The notes beneath the pieces are model-generated. The model saw nothing but the letters and a program-made list of their open reading frames with translations, had not been told where the DNA came from and searched no databases. Made by a program: the position numbers and the translations under genes. 10,000 bases of DNA from Magnetospirillum sp. GTDB taxonomy: Bacteria > Pseudomonadota > Alphaproteobacteria > Rhodospirillales > Magnetospirillaceae. Each line of letters begins with the position of its first letter. Positions within the stretch are counted from its first letter, which is position 1. Positions 1 to 8,097 of the stretch are shown here, piece by piece. The stretch is from contig JAIWOG010000163.1 of assembly GCA_020217035.1 (NCBI GenBank), positions 1 to 10,000 on the forward strand, in the 5' to 3' direction.

Positions 1-213
1 ACCAACTATCGTCCGCAGTTCTACTTCCGCACCACCGACGTCACCGGCATGGTCCACCTGCCGGAAGGCACCGAGATGGTGATGCCGGGCGACAACGTCG
101 CCATGGAAGTGAACCTGATCGCCCCGATCGCCATGGACGAAGGTCTGCGCTTCGCCATCCGCGAAGGCGGCCGCACCGTCGGCGCCGGCGTGGTGTCGAA
201 GATCATCGAGTAG
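1..213 (+). CDS. tuf: Elongation factor Tu, C-terminal part (5' end outside window)
   Basis: EF-Tu is the GTPase that delivers aminoacyl-tRNA to the ribosomal A site. Only the last 70 residues are present, ending at TAG 211-213. They form most of the C-terminal beta-barrel (domain 3) and contain the near-invariant stretches [26 protein letters not shown] and [18 protein letters not shown]. The Ala in GLRFA is the position linked to kirromycin resistance in E. coli and is unchanged here. A tuf gene directly before rpsJ matches the usual str operon (rpsL-rpsG-fusA-tuf) joined to the S10 cluster. A strong terminator follows 28 nt after the stop, so tuf probably ends its own transcript and the S10 genes start from their own promoter. 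The GTP-binding domain lies outside the window. Confidence 0.98.
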   Translation, partial: TNYRPQFYFRTTDVTGMVHLPEGTEMVMPGDNVAMEVNLIAPIAMDEGLRFAIREGGRTVGAGVVSKIIE

Positions 214-240
214 TTCTCGCTGGTCTTTCGGATGCAAGTT

Positions 241-275
241 TCGACCCCTGGGAAACCAGGGGTCGATTCTTTTTT
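241..275 (+). terminator. Rho-independent terminator after tuf
   Basis: A perfect 11-bp stem (TCGACCCCTGG at 241-251 with CCAGGGGTCGA at 256-266) is closed by a GAAA tetraloop of the GNRA class. It is followed by TTC and six T's (267-275). This is a textbook intrinsic terminator for the + strand. There is no A-run before the 5' arm, so it should not work in the other direction. It separates tuf from the promoter of the S10 operon. Confidence 0.95.
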
Positions 276-294
276 GGGAGAACCCAGACTCTGC

Positions 295-323
295 TTGCAC
301 GCCTGGGCGAGTCTCTGTATAAA
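295..323 (+). promoter_or_regulatory. Probable sigma70-type promoter of the S10 operon
   Basis: TTGCAC (295-300; CTTGC resembles the alphaproteobacterial -35) is followed after exactly 17 bp by TATAAA (318-323), a good -10. The next bases are GCGCCC, close to the GCGCC discriminator of E. coli rrnB P1, a hallmark of promoters inhibited by ppGpp. Transcription would start at about 330-333, leaving a leader of about 130 nt before rpsJ. The position just downstream of the tuf terminator supports a real promoter. The motifs are seen directly; activity and stringent control are inferred. Confidence 0.75.
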
Positions 324-329
324 GCGCCC

Positions 330-462
330 TTCGGCATTACGCCGTTCCCGCAAGAGCCGTTGAAAACGGCTGACTGTGGGAGGTTCTTTGAACCAAACCC
401 GAGTTTCACTGATCGGCGTCCCGACAATGGGGCGCCGATCCGATTTAACGGATGATGTGAAT
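330..462 (+). promoter_or_regulatory. Structured 5' leader of the S10 operon mRNA
   Basis: The presumed leader contains several hairpins. H1 is a two-part stem: CCCGCA 347-352 with TGTGGG 375-380 (one G-U), interior loop, then AGCCGTT 355-361 with AACGGCT 365-371. H2 is GGTTC 382-386 with GAACC 390-394. H3 is a 12-bp stem: 411-422 with 429-440 (one G-U, 6-nt loop GACAAT). A weaker alternative, H4, pairs ATCCG 438-442 with CGGAT 449-453, covering the GGAT of the rpsJ ribosome-binding site; its 5' strand overlaps the last three bases of H3. In E. coli the S10 leader is the target of L4 autoregulation. Whether this leader does the same is inference. Confidence 0.6.
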
Positions 463-771
<309 letters not shown>

Positions 772-782
772 GGACAGTAATG

Positions 783-1475
783 ATGCGATCCGGTCTCATT
801 GCCCAGAAGGTCGGCATGACGAGGATCTTCACCGAGGACGGGACTCATATTCCCGTCACCGTGTTGAAGGTCGACACCGTTCAGGTGGTCTCGACCCGCT
901 CTGTGGAAAAGGACGGCTACACCGCCGTTCAGCTCGGCGCTGGTACCGCCAAGGTGAAGAACGTTGCCAAGGCGCAGCGCACCACCTTCGCGGCCGCCAA
1001 GGTCGAGCCCAAGAAGAAGCTCGTCGAATTCCGCGTCTCCCCCGAGAACGTTCTCGAGGTTGGCGTCGAATTGTCGGCTGCCCATTTCATCCCCGGCCAG
1101 TTCGTGGATATCACCGGCACCACCATCGGTAAGGGTTTTGCCGGCGGTATGAAGCGCTGGAACTTCCGCGGCCTGGAAGCCACCCACGGCGTGTCCGTGT
1201 CGCACCGTTCGCACGGTTCGACCGGTCAGCGCCAGGACCCCGGTAAGGTGTTCAAGGGCAAGAAGATGGCCGGTCACCTGGGCGTTGAGCAGGTGACCAC
1301 TCAGAACCTGAAGGTGGTTTCCACCGATGAAGCGCGTGGCCTGATCCTGGTTAAGGGTTCGGTTCCCGGCGCTGAAGGTTCCTGGGTTCTGGTCAAGGAC
1401 GCGGTCAAGCGCAAGCTGCCCGAAGGCGTGCCGTTCCCGGCCGCTCTGAAGGCCGCCGCTGAAGCCGGCGAGTGA
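783..1475 (+). CDS. rplC: 50S ribosomal protein L3
   Basis: L3 is an early assembly protein whose long loop reaches the peptidyl-transferase region of 23S rRNA. With start ATG 783 it has 230 residues. The N-terminus ([15 protein letters not shown]) and the loop at 137-167 ([20 protein letters not shown] then [11 protein letters not shown]) are family signatures; Gln149/Gln151 lie in the segment where E. coli L3 is methylated on a glutamine by PrmB. Two ATGs are adjacent (780 and 783). I prefer 783 because AAGGA 770-774 is then 8 nt away and relatives begin MRSG or MRTG; starting at 780 would add one Met. The Shine-Dalgarno overlaps the rpsJ stop codon, which suggests coupling. Confidence 0.96.
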   Translation: MRSGLIAQKVGMTRIFTEDGTHIPVTVLKVDTVQVVSTRSVEKDGYTAVQLGAGTAKVKNVAKAQRTTFAAAKVEPKKKLVEFRVSPENVLEVGVELSAAHFIPGQFVDITGTTIGKGFAGGMKRWNFRGLEATHGVSVSHRSHGSTGQRQDPGKVFKGKKMAGHLGVEQVTTQNLKVVSTDEARGLILVKGSVPGAEGSWVLVKDAVKRKLPEGVPFPAALKAAAEAGE

Positions 1476-1486
1476 GGAATCTGGCG

Positions 1487-2104
1487 ATGAAGACTAAGGT
1501 TATCAGCCTGGACAATCAGAGCGTCGGCGAGATCGATCTCTCTGACGACGTGTTCGGCCTGGCCGTTCGCAACGATCTGCTGCACCGCATGGTCAGCTAT
1601 CAGCTGTCGAAGCGCCGCGCCGGCACTCACAAGACCAAGGGGATCTCCGAGATCTCCGGCACCACCAAGAAGCCCTTCAACCAGAAGGGTGGCGGTCGTG
1701 CCCGTCAGGGTTCTCTGCGTTCGCCGCAGTTCCGCGGTGGCGCCACCATTTTCGGCCCGGTCGTGCGTTCCCACGCTTTCGACATGCCGAAGAAGGTGCG
1801 CAAGCTGGCCCTGAAGGTCGCCCTGTCCGCCAAGGCCGCCGAAGGCAAGCTGGTGGTTCTGGACAAGGCCGCTGCCGCTGCCCCCAAGACCAAGGCTCTG
1901 GCCGCGCAGTTCAAGGCGCTGGGCTGGAACTCGGTGCTGGTCATCGACAACGCCGTCGAGGGCAACTTCGCCCTGGCGTCGCGCAATATCCCCCATGTGG
2001 ACGTGCTGCCGGAACTCGGCGCCAACGTGTACGACATCCTGCGTCGTGACACCCTGGTGCTGACCAAGGACGCTGTCGCCGCCCTGGAGGCTCGCCTGAA
2101 ATGA
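1487..2104 (+). CDS. rplD: 50S ribosomal protein L4
   Basis: L4 binds domain I of 23S rRNA and its extended loop lines the exit-tunnel constriction opposite L22. In E. coli it also represses its own S10 operon through the mRNA leader. The protein is 205 residues, typical for alphaproteobacteria. Residues about 61-91, including [20 protein letters not shown] and [10 protein letters not shown], form the tunnel loop; it looks complete, with no obvious macrolide-resistance deletion. ATG 1487 follows GAGGA (1474-1478, spacing 8). A GTG at 1472 in the same frame overlaps the rplC stop but has no ribosome-binding site and would add MRNLA. The stop TGA overlaps the rplW start by 4 nt (ATGA). Confidence 0.97.
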   Translation: MKTKVISLDNQSVGEIDLSDDVFGLAVRNDLLHRMVSYQLSKRRAGTHKTKGISEISGTTKKPFNQKGGGRARQGSLRSPQFRGGATIFGPVVRSHAFDMPKKVRKLALKVALSAKAAEGKLVVLDKAAAAAPKTKALAAQFKALGWNSVLVIDNAVEGNFALASRNIPHVDVLPELGANVYDILRRDTLVLTKDAVAALEARLK

Positions 2105-2409
2105 GCAAGCTCACCATCTCCAAGGAACGGATGTTCGACATCATCCGCGCTCCCGTGATCACCGAAAAGGCGACCATGGGTTCCGAGCACAACCAGGTCA
2201 CCTTCAAGGTGCCGCTGAATGCTTCCAAGCCCGAGATCAAGGCCGCTATCGAAGGCGTGTTCGGGGTCAAGGTGACCGCGGTGAACACCCTGGTCGCCAA
2301 GGGCAAGGTCAAGCGTTTCCGTGGCCGTATCGGCGTCCGCAACGACGTCAAGAAGGCGATCGTCACTCTGGCCGAAGGCCAGACCATCGACGTGACGACG
2401 GGAGTCTGA
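2101..2409 (+). CDS. rplW: 50S ribosomal protein L23
   Basis: L23 stands at the exit of the polypeptide tunnel and is the docking site for trigger factor and the signal recognition particle. It is 102 residues, within the family range. The N-terminal [13 protein letters not shown] is typical; Glu22 in it corresponds to the E. coli glutamate that contacts trigger factor. [20 protein letters not shown] is the usual basic rRNA-binding part. The start ATG overlaps the rplD stop by 4 nt (ATGA, 2101-2104), with GGAGG at 2086-2090 inside rplD, so translation is probably coupled to L4. An internal Met (2131) would cut off conserved residues and is rejected. Confidence 0.96.
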   Translation: MSKLTISKERMFDIIRAPVITEKATMGSEHNQVTFKVPLNASKPEIKAAIEGVFGVKVTAVNTLVAKGKVKRFRGRIGVRNDVKKAIVTLAEGQTIDVTTGV

Positions 2410-2413
2410 CGCC

Positions 2414-3241
2414 ATGGCTTTGAAGAACTACAAGCCCACGACCCCGGGCCGTCGTCAGCTGGTGACGGTTGACCGCTCGGAACTGTGGAAGGGCAAGCCC
2501 GAAGCTTCGCTGACCGAAGGTCTGCGCAAGAAGGGCGGCCGCAACAACCTGGGCCGTATCACCGTCCGGTTCCGTGGTGGCGGGCACAAGCGCCGCTACC
2601 GCATGATCGACTTCAAGCGCAACAAGTTCGACGTGGCCGCCACTGTCGAACGCCTGGAATACGATCCCAATCGTACCGCCTTCATCGCCCTGGTGCGTTA
2701 TGAGGACGGCGAGAAGGCTTACATCCTGGCTCCGCAGCGCTTGGCCGTCGGCGACACCGTGATTGCCGGTGAAAAGGTCGACATCAAGCCGGGCAACGCC
2801 CTGCCGCTGAAGAACATTCCGGTCGGCACCGTGGTCCACAATGTCGAGCTGAAGGTTGGCAAGGGCGGCCAGATGGCCCGTTCCGCCGGCACCTTCGTCC
2901 AACTGGTCGGCAAGGACCAGGGTTATGCTCAGCTGCGTCTGTCCTCGGGCGAGCTGCGTGTTGTCCGTGGCGAGTGCATGGCCACCGTCGGCGCCGTCTC
3001 CAACCCCGACCAGCAGAACGTCTCGCTGGGCAAGGCTGGTCGCAAGCGCTGGATGGGCTTCCGTCCGCATGTCCGTGGTGTTGCCATGAACCCCATCGAT
3101 CACCCGCATGGTGGTGGTGAAGGTCGTACTTCTGGTGGCCGTCATCCGGTTACCCCGTGGGGTAAGCCGACCAAGGGCAAGAAGACTCGTTCCAACAAGA
3201 AGACGGATGGCCTGATCATGCGCCGCCGTCAGGCTCAGTAA
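2414..3241 (+). CDS. rplB: 50S ribosomal protein L2
   Basis: L2 is one of the most conserved ribosomal proteins, needed for subunit joining and close to the peptidyl-transferase centre. The product has 275 residues, normal length. Visible signatures are [20 protein letters not shown] (44-63), the SH3-like rRNA-binding core, and the C-terminal HPHGGGEG starting at residue 230, which contains the histidine matching E. coli His229, implicated in peptidyl-transferase function. [19 protein letters not shown] completes the C-terminal extension. ATG 2414 is preceded by GGGAG (2400-2404, spacing 9), which overlaps the end of rplW; the gap is only 4 nt. Confidence 0.98.
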   Translation: MALKNYKPTTPGRRQLVTVDRSELWKGKPEASLTEGLRKKGGRNNLGRITVRFRGGGHKRRYRMIDFKRNKFDVAATVERLEYDPNRTAFIALVRYEDGEKAYILAPQRLAVGDTVIAGEKVDIKPGNALPLKNIPVGTVVHNVELKVGKGGQMARSAGTFVQLVGKDQGYAQLRLSSGELRVVRGECMATVGAVSNPDQQNVSLGKAGRKRWMGFRPHVRGVAMNPIDHPHGGGEGRTSGGRHPVTPWGKPTKGKKTRSNKKTDGLIMRRRQAQ

Positions 3242-3255
3242 GGAGGGACGGGAAA

Positions 3256-3534
3256 ATGGCTCGTTCCGTTTGGAAAGGTCCGTTCGTTGACGGTTACCTG
3301 CTGAAGAAGGCGGACAAGGCGCGTGCGTCCGGTCGCAACGAGGTCGTCAAGATCTGGTCGCGTCGGTCCACCATCCTGCCGAACTTCGTGGGTCTGACCT
3401 TTGGCGTCTACAACGGCCAGAAGTTCATCCCCGTTCTCGTCACCGAGAACATGGTCGGCCACAAGTTTGGCGAATTCTCGCCGACCCGGACCTATTACGG
3501 TCACGGCGTCGACAAGAAGGCGAAGAGGAAGTAA
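3256..3534 (+). CDS. rpsS: 30S ribosomal protein S19
   Basis: S19 forms a complex with S13 in the 30S head and contacts 50S through intersubunit bridges. The product is 92 residues, typical. The N-terminal SVWKGPFVD and the signature around residues 53-83 ([20 protein letters not shown] followed by [12 protein letters not shown]) are unmistakable. Its start is set by one of the strongest ribosome-binding sites in the window, AGGAGG at 3241-3246 (spacing 9). That site begins on the last base of the rplB stop codon, so ribosomes finishing L2 could re-initiate directly. Confidence 0.97.
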   Translation: MARSVWKGPFVDGYLLKKADKARASGRNEVVKIWSRRSTILPNFVGLTFGVYNGQKFIPVLVTENMVGHKFGEFSPTRTYYGHGVDKKAKRK

Positions 3535-3537
3535 GCC

Positions 3538-3924
3538 ATGGGCAAGAAGCCTGCCGATCGCGTGCTTGCGGATATCGAAGCGAAGGCGTTCTCGTCTTCC
3601 ATCCGCACCAGCCCGCGTAAGCTCAACCTGGTGGCTGCGTCCATTCGCGGCCTGAAGGCGGAAGTCGCCCTGCACCAGCTGACCTTCTCCAAGCGCCGCA
3701 TCGCCGGCGCCGTGAAGGCGGTCCTGCAGTCGGCCATCGCCAACGCCGAGAACAACCACCAGTTGGACGTTGATCGTCTGTATGTGGCCGAAGCCTATGT
3801 GGGCAAGGCCATGGTGATGAAGCGCTGGCGCGCTCGCGCCCGCGGCCGTACCGGCCGGATCGAGAAGCCGTTCTCGAACCTGACCGTCATCGTTCGCGAA
3901 CGCGAAGAAGCGACCGGGGAGTAA
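3538..3924 (+). CDS. rplV: 50S ribosomal protein L22
   Basis: L22 binds all domains of 23S rRNA; its beta-hairpin with L4 makes the exit-tunnel constriction where macrolides and stalling peptides act. The protein is 128 residues, longer than the 110 of E. coli through an N-terminal segment ([18 protein letters not shown]) and a short acidic C-terminal tail. The core starts at [16 protein letters not shown] (about 23-38). The hairpin covers about 82-104 and ends with the signature [14 protein letters not shown] 3538 lies 3 nt after the rpsS stop; GAGGA (3525-3529, spacing 8) is inside rpsS. No deletion is apparent in the hairpin. Confidence 0.96.
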   Translation: MGKKPADRVLADIEAKAFSSSIRTSPRKLNLVAASIRGLKAEVALHQLTFSKRRIAGAVKAVLQSAIANAENNHQLDVDRLYVAEAYVGKAMVMKRWRARARGRTGRIEKPFSNLTVIVREREEATGE

Positions 3925-3928
3925 GACT

Positions 3929-4615
3929 ATGGGTCAGAAAGTCAATCCGATCGGCCTGCGCCTCGGCATCAACCGCACTTGGGATTCCCGTTGGTTCGCC
4001 GACGAAGGCTACGCCAAGATGCTGCACGAGGACCTGAAGCTGCGTGACTACCTGCGCAAGAAGCTGGCCCAGGCCGGCGTGTCGCGGGTGATCATCGAGC
4101 GTCCGGCCAAGAAGGCCCGCATCACCATCCACACCGCCCGTCCGGGCGTGGTGATTGGCAAGAAGGGTGCCGACATCGAAGTACTGCGTAAGCAGCTTTC
4201 CAAGATGACCGGCTCCGAGGTGCACCTGAACATCGTCGAGATCCGCAAGCCGGAACTGGACGCCCAGCTGGTGGCCGAGTCCATCGCCCAGCAGTTGGAG
4301 CGCCGTGTGTCCTTCCGCCGCGCCATGAAGCGTGCGGTGCAGTCGGCCATGCGTCTGGGCGCCCAGGGCATCCGCATCAACTGCTCGGGCCGTTTGGGCG
4401 GCGCTGAGATCGCTCGTATGGAGTGGTACCGCGAAGGTCGCGTGCCCCTGCACACCCTGCGCGCCGACATCGATTACGGTATCGGCACCGCCAAGACCAC
4501 CTATGGTACCTGCGGTATCAAGGTGTGGGTGTTCAAGGGTGAAATCCTGGCCCATGACCCCATGGCCCAGGACAAGCGCGCCGCCGGCGAGTCCGCTCCC
4601 GTCGACCGTCGCTGA
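3929..4615 (+). CDS. rpsC: 30S ribosomal protein S3
   Basis: S3 lies at the mRNA entry tunnel and, with S4 and S5, forms the ribosomal helicase. It has 228 residues. The start [14 protein letters not shown] is standard. A type II KH RNA-binding domain contains the loop GVVIGKKG (73-80). Arg130, Arg131 and Lys134 in [14 protein letters not shown] match the E. coli helicase residues. The C-terminal domain carries [10 protein letters not shown] and the conserved [20 protein letters not shown] segment. ATG 3929 follows GGAG (3918-3921, spacing 7), overlapping the end of rplV by position. The C-terminal tail is shorter in basic residues than in some relatives, but nothing looks broken. Confidence 0.98.
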   Translation: MGQKVNPIGLRLGINRTWDSRWFADEGYAKMLHEDLKLRDYLRKKLAQAGVSRVIIERPAKKARITIHTARPGVVIGKKGADIEVLRKQLSKMTGSEVHLNIVEIRKPELDAQLVAESIAQQLERRVSFRRAMKRAVQSAMRLGAQGIRINCSGRLGGAEIARMEWYREGRVPLHTLRADIDYGIGTAKTTYGTCGIKVWVFKGEILAHDPMAQDKRAAGESAPVDRR

Positions 4616-4632
4616 TTTGAGAGGGTAGAGAG

Positions 4633-5046
4633 ATGCTTTCGCCCAAGCGTACTAAGTTCCGCAAGCAGCATAAGGGCCGCATCCATGGCGATGCCAAGGG
4701 CGGCTCCCAGCTGAACTTCGGCGCCTTCGGCCTCAAGGCCCTGGAGCCGGAGCGCATCACCGCTCGTCAGATCGAAGCGGCCCGTCGTGCGCTCACCCGC
4801 CACCTGAAGCGTCAGGGCCGCGTGTGGATCCGCATTTTCCCCGACGTGCCGGTGTCGACCAAGCCCGCCGAAGTCCGCATGGGTTCCGGTAAGGGTACCC
4901 CCGAATATTGGGTGGCCCGCGTCAAGCCCGGCCGCGTGATGTTCGAGGTCGATGGCGTGCCGGAAGATTTGGCCCGTCGTGGTTTTGAGCTGGCCGCTGC
5001 CAAGCTGCCGATCAAGACCAAGTTCATCGTTCGTATCGGGGAGTAA
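4633..5046 (+). CDS. rplP: 50S ribosomal protein L16
   Basis: L16 is a late assembly protein at the base of the central protuberance that contacts A-site tRNA. It is 137 residues, normal length. [16 protein letters not shown] at the start and [19 protein letters not shown] (about 78-95) are family signatures; Arg82 corresponds to the arginine hydroxylated by the YcfD oxygenase in E. coli. Whether this organism modifies it cannot be told from this window. ATG 4633 has GAGGG at 4621-4625 (spacing 7) and is 17 nt after rpsC. The rplP-rpmC pair downstream is the usual order. Confidence 0.97.
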   Translation: MLSPKRTKFRKQHKGRIHGDAKGGSQLNFGAFGLKALEPERITARQIEAARRALTRHLKRQGRVWIRIFPDVPVSTKPAEVRMGSGKGTPEYWVARVKPGRVMFEVDGVPEDLARRGFELAAAKLPIKTKFIVRIGE

Positions 5047-5050
5047 AGTC

Positions 5051-5260
5051 ATGGCGACCAAGTCCAGCGATCTGCGCGCCAAGACCGACGATCAGCTGCA
5101 GGAAGCTCTGCTCACGCTGAAGAAGGAGCAGTTCAACCTGCGTTTCCAGAAGGCTTCCGGCCAGTTGGAAAACACTGCTCGCGTCACCCAGGTGCGTCGT
5201 GAAATCGCGACCATCAAGACCATCATCGGCGAGCGGGCCAAGTCCGCTTCCGCCGCCTAA
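5051..5260 (+). CDS. rpmC: 50S ribosomal protein L29
   Basis: L29 is a small helical-hairpin protein near the tunnel exit next to L23, contributing to the trigger factor docking area. The 69 residues contain the hallmark [20 protein letters not shown] (24-43), followed by [12 protein letters not shown]. The C-terminal [10 protein letters not shown] is a short Ala/Ser tail. The open frame extends further upstream into rplP, but ATG 5051 is the correct start: it gives the family length and is preceded by GGGGAG (5038-5043, spacing 7), which runs into the rplP stop. The gap to rplP is 4 nt. Confidence 0.95.
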   Translation: MATKSSDLRAKTDDQLQEALLTLKKEQFNLRFQKASGQLENTARVTQVRREIATIKTIIGERAKSASAA

Positions 5261-5273
5261 GGAGACCTAGCCA

Positions 5274-5510
5274 ATGCCGAAGCGCATTCTCCAGGGCGTC
5301 GTCGTCAGCGACAAGATGGACAAGACCGTGGTGGTCAGCGTCGAACGGCGCGTCATGCACCCGATCTACAAGAAGTTCATCCGTCGTTCGAAGAAGTATC
5401 ACGCCCACGACGAGAACAACCAGTTCAAGACCGGCGACACTGTCCGCATTTGCGAGTGCCGTCCGATCTCGAAGACCAAGACCTGGGAAGTGATCGTCGA
5501 GCAGGCCTAA
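5274..5510 (+). CDS. rpsQ: 30S ribosomal protein S17
   Basis: S17 is a primary 16S rRNA-binding protein with an OB fold that helps fold the 5' domain. It is 78 residues. [20 protein letters not shown] at the N-terminus and [20 protein letters not shown] (54-73) are diagnostic. ATG 5274 follows GGAG (5261-5264, spacing 9) within AAGGAGA that begins on the rpmC stop codon. This is the last gene of the S10 operon in E. coli. Here it is followed by only 43 nt and no terminator before rplN, so transcription probably continues. Confidence 0.97.
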   Translation: MPKRILQGVVVSDKMDKTVVVSVERRVMHPIYKKFIRRSKKYHAHDENNQFKTGDTVRICECRPISKTKTWEVIVEQA

Positions 5511-5553
5511 GACGGTCTGACCGACGATATCGATCTAGAAAAGGAAACTCGAC

Positions 5554-5922
5554 ATGATCCAGATGCAAACCAACCTGGACGTCGCCGATAATTCGGGTGC
5601 CCGCCGGGTGCAGTGCATCAAGGTGTTGGGCGGTTCGCACCGCACCATCGCCAATGTGGGCGACGTCATCGTCGTCTCCATCAAGGAAGCGATTCCGCGT
5701 GGCAAGGTGAAGAAGGGTGACGTGCATCGCGCCGTCATCGTTCGCACCGCCAAGGAAATCCGTCGTCCCGATGGCACCGCGATCCGTTTCGACACCAATG
5801 CGGCCGTCCTGATCAACAAGCAGGGCGAACCGATCGGCACCCGTATTTTTGGCCCGGTCACCCGTGAACTTCGCGCCAAGAAGTTCATGAAGATCATCTC
5901 GCTGGCTCCGGAGGTGCTCTAA
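5554..5922 (+). CDS. rplN: 50S ribosomal protein L14
   Basis: L14 lies on the 50S interface, contacts L19 and 16S rRNA helix 14, and is the binding site of the silencing factor RsfS. The 122-residue length is the family standard. Signatures are [20 protein letters not shown] (11-30) and [12 protein letters not shown] (95-106). ATG 5554 has AAGGA (5541-5545, spacing 8). The 43-nt gap from rpsQ is among the widest between genes in the cluster and marks the S10/spc boundary of E. coli; it shows only short dyads (such as CGGT-CTG-ACCG at 5513-5523) and no convincing -10 box. Confidence 0.98.
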   Translation: MIQMQTNLDVADNSGARRVQCIKVLGGSHRTIANVGDVIVVSIKEAIPRGKVKKGDVHRAVIVRTAKEIRRPDGTAIRFDTNAAVLINKQGEPIGTRIFGPVTRELRAKKFMKIISLAPEVL

Positions 5923-6242
5923 TGGCCGGTCTGAACGTGAAGAAGGGCGATCAGGTCATTGTGATCGCCGGCAAGGACAAGGGTAAGAAGGGCGAAGTCA
6001 TCGCCGCCTACCCGAAGGAAGAACGCGTGGTCGTCCAGGGTGTGAACAAGGTCAAGCGCCATGTTCGCCCCAGCGCCGCCAGCGCGGGTGGCATCGTCGA
6101 ACAGGAAGCCGCCCTGCACGTGTCCAACGTCGCCCACGTCGATCCCAAGGACGGCAAGCCGACCCGCGTCGGCGTGAAGGTCCTGGAAGACGGTCGCAAG
6201 GTCCGCGTCGCTAAGCGGTCCGGCGAAGTCATCGACCGGTAA
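5922..6242 (+). CDS. rplX: 50S ribosomal protein L24
   Basis: L24 initiates 50S assembly by binding the 5' end of 23S rRNA and sits near the tunnel exit. It is 106 residues with an N-terminal KOW/SH3-like motif ([20 protein letters not shown], about 8-27), then [16 protein letters not shown]. The C-terminal half ([20 protein letters not shown]) is typical. ATG 5922 overlaps the rplN stop by one base (TAATG), with GGAGG at 5910-5914 (spacing 7) inside rplN, so its translation is likely coupled to L14. Its own stop again forms TAATG with an ATG at 6242, but that is not the likely rplE start. Confidence 0.97.
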   Translation: MAGLNVKKGDQVIVIAGKDKGKKGEVIAAYPKEERVVVQGVNKVKRHVRPSAASAGGIVEQEAALHVSNVAHVDPKDGKPTRVGVKVLEDGRKVRVAKRSGEVIDR

Positions 6243-6259
6243 TGGGGGAGCATAAGACC

Positions 6260-6802
6260 ATGACCGCGCGTTTGCGTAGCCATTACGACACCAAGGTCCG
6301 CCCGGCCCTGCAGGAACAGTTCAACTACAAGAACCCCATGCAGGTTCCGAAGCTGGAAAAGATCGTCATCAACATGGGCGTCGGCGAAGCCGCCCAGGAT
6401 GCGAAGAAGATCGACGCCGCCATCGCCGAGCTGACCGCCATTTCCGGTCAGAAGCCGGTGGTGACCAAGGCCAAGAAGTCCATCGCCCAGTTCAAGCTGC
6501 GCGAAGGCCAGGTGGTGGGCTGCAAGGTGACCTTGCGTGCCGACCGCATGTACGAATTCCTCGATCGTCTGATCACCATTGCGCTGCCCCGCGTCCGCGA
6601 CTTCCGTGGCGTTCCGGGCAAGAGCTTCGACGGCCGCGGCAATTATTCGCTGGGTCTGAAGGAGCAGCTCATTTTCCCGGAAATCAACTACGACAAGGTT
6701 GATGCCACCCGGGGCATGGACATCATTTTCGTCACGACGGCCAAGTCCGATGCGGAAGCCAAGGCGCTTCTCAAGGGCTTCGACATGCCGTTCGCTGGCT
6801 GA
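6260..6802 (+). CDS. rplE: 50S ribosomal protein L5
   Basis: L5 binds 5S rRNA with L18, forms part of the central protuberance and contacts P-site tRNA. From ATG 6260 it has 180 residues, matching the usual 179-185. [14 protein letters not shown] (31-44) is the family signature; [18 protein letters not shown] and [13 protein letters not shown] follow as expected. A same-frame ATG at 6242 would add MGEHKT. I choose 6260 because GGGGAG (6245-6250) then stands 9 nt away, while 6242 has no ribosome-binding site; however 6242 overlaps the rplX stop as TAATG and could serve for re-initiation. The protein starts with the normal [10 protein letters not shown] either way. Confidence 0.96.
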   Translation: MTARLRSHYDTKVRPALQEQFNYKNPMQVPKLEKIVINMGVGEAAQDAKKIDAAIAELTAISGQKPVVTKAKKSIAQFKLREGQVVGCKVTLRADRMYEFLDRLITIALPRVRDFRGVPGKSFDGRGNYSLGLKEQLIFPEINYDKVDATRGMDIIFVTTAKSDAEAKALLKGFDMPFAG

Positions 6803-6818
6803 TGGGAGTGTAGCAGCA

Positions 6819-7124
6819 ATGTCGAAGATCAGCTCTGTCGAGCGCAACAACAAGCGCGCCAAGCTGGCCAAGCAATATGCTGGCAAGCGCGCCCGCCTGA
6901 AGGCTCAGGTCATGGACCGCGACGCTTCTCCGGAAGAGCGTTTCCAGGCCGCCCTGAAGCTGGCCGAAGTTCCGCGGAACTCGGCCAAGAATCGTACTCG
7001 CCTTTTGTGCGAGATCACCGGCCGTCCTCGTGGCAATTACCGCAAGTTCAAGATTTGCCGTAACAAGCTGCGCGAACTGGGAAATCTGGGTCAGATTCCC
7101 GGTCTGGTCAAGTCGAGCTGGTAA
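6819..7124 (+). CDS. rpsN: 30S ribosomal protein S14 (zinc-free long type)
   Basis: S14 is a 30S head protein next to S3, S10 and S19. The 101-residue length and lack of paired CxxC motifs (the only cysteines are Cys64 and Cys80) identify the long, zinc-independent form common in proteobacteria. The C-terminal half carries the signature [20 protein letters not shown] and CRNKLREL. The frame is open further upstream into rplE, but ATG 6819 gives the standard [13 protein letters not shown] start and has GGGAG at 6804-6808 (spacing 10). The gap to rplE is 16 nt. Confidence 0.97.
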   Translation: MSKISSVERNNKRAKLAKQYAGKRARLKAQVMDRDASPEERFQAALKLAEVPRNSAKNRTRLLCEITGRPRGNYRKFKICRNKLRELGNLGQIPGLVKSSW

Positions 7125-7139
7125 GGGAGGCCATAACCA

Positions 7140-7538
7140 ATGTCTATGACCGATCCCCTCGGCGATATGCTCGCCCGCATTCGCAATGGTCAACGCGCCG
7201 CCAAGTCGGTGGTGACCTCGCCCGCCTCGAACCTGCGCATGAACGTGCTCGAGGTTCTCAAGCGTGAAGGCTACATCCGTGGCTACAGCAAGAAGGAAGT
7301 CCGGGCCGGCGTGTCCGAGCTGACCATCGAGTTGAAGTACCACGAAGGTAAGCCGGTGATTTCGACCATCTCGCGCGTTTCGACCCCCGGTCGTCGCGTG
7401 TATTCGAAGATCGCCGACCTTGACCGTGTGGCCAACGGCCTGGGTATCTCCATCCTCTCGACGCCGCGTGGCGTCATGAGCGATAGCGAAGCCCGCACCG
7501 CCAATGTCGGCGGTGAAGTTCTCTGCCAGGTGTTCTAA
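7140..7538 (+). CDS. rpsH: 30S ribosomal protein S8
   Basis: S8 is a primary binder of 16S rRNA helix 21 in the central domain; in E. coli it also represses the spc operon by binding its mRNA at the rplX/rplE junction. It has 132 residues. The start [16 protein letters not shown] and the C-terminal signature [17 protein letters not shown] (104-120) with GGEVLCQVF are clear. ATG 7140 follows GGGAGG (7125-7130, spacing 9) that begins on the rpsN stop; a second ATG two codons later would be 15 nt from it. I could not recognise an S8-site mimic in the rplX/rplE junction by eye. Confidence 0.97.
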   Translation: MSMTDPLGDMLARIRNGQRAAKSVVTSPASNLRMNVLEVLKREGYIRGYSKKEVRAGVSELTIELKYHEGKPVISTISRVSTPGRRVYSKIADLDRVANGLGISILSTPRGVMSDSEARTANVGGEVLCQVF

Positions 7539-7552
7539 GGAGGGACTGACAG

Positions 7553-8086
7553 ATGTCGCGAGTCGGCAAATATCCCGTGCCGGTGCCGTCTGGAGTCACT
7601 GTCCAGATCGCCGGTGCCGAATTCATCGCCAAGGGCAAGCTGGGTGAATCCCGCATGCCCCTGTCGGACGAAGTGGAAACCACCATCGAAGGTTCCGAAG
7701 TCTGGGTGAAGCCCAAGTCGGAAACCAAGCGTGCGCGCATGATGTGGGGCACCACCCGCGCCTTGATCAACAACATGGTCAAGGGCGTGTCCGAAGGCTT
7801 CACCGTCAACCTGGAAATCAACGGCGTCGGTTACCGCGCCGCTGTCGAAGGGAAGAACCTGAAGTTGGCCCTGGGCTATTCCCACGATATCGACTATCCG
7901 ATTCCGGATGACGTCACCATGAAGTGCGAAAAGCCCACCGCTATTTCCATCACTGGCCGCGATAAGCAGATCGTGGGTCAGCTTGCCGCAGAGATCCGGT
8001 CGTTCCGTGGTCCCGAGCCCTACAAGGGCAAGGGCATCAAGTACTCGACCGAGACCATCCTGCGCAAGGAAGGCAAGAAGAAGTAA
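7553..8086 (+). CDS. rplF: 50S ribosomal protein L6
   Basis: L6 binds 23S rRNA near the sarcin-ricin loop and supports elongation factor binding. The protein is 177 residues, the family norm, built of two duplicated alpha/beta domains. [17 protein letters not shown] starts the first; the second begins near [15 protein letters not shown] (82-96) and ends with the signature [11 protein letters not shown] (154-164) and a Lys-rich tail (KEGKKK). ATG 7553 follows AGGAGG (7538-7543, spacing 9), a near-perfect Shine-Dalgarno starting on the rpsH stop codon. Confidence 0.98.
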   Translation: MSRVGKYPVPVPSGVTVQIAGAEFIAKGKLGESRMPLSDEVETTIEGSEVWVKPKSETKRARMMWGTTRALINNMVKGVSEGFTVNLEINGVGYRAAVEGKNLKLALGYSHDIDYPIPDDVTMKCEKPTAISITGRDKQIVGQLAAEIRSFRGPEPYKGKGIKYSTETILRKEGKKK

Positions 8087-8097
8087 GGGGCACTGCC

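Noticed and set aside
1472..1489. GTG 1472 as rplD start.
   Set aside because: It overlaps the rplC stop and has no ribosome-binding site; ATG 1487 has GAGGA at ideal spacing and gives the family N-terminus.
5513..5530. Short dyads in the rpsQ-rplN gap (CGGT-CTG-ACCG and the palindrome CGATATCG).
   Set aside because: Too short to propose a terminator or operator; such matches are expected by chance.
6242..6262. ATG 6242 as rplE start (TAATG overlap with rplX).
   Set aside because: It lacks a Shine-Dalgarno, while ATG 6260 has GGGGAG 9 nt upstream and gives the usual L5 length. Re-initiation at 6242 cannot be fully excluded.
6203..6290. S8 translational repressor site at the rplX/rplE junction as in E. 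coli.
   Set aside because: I looked for a helix resembling the S8-binding site and saw none I could defend by eye. A covariance search would be needed.
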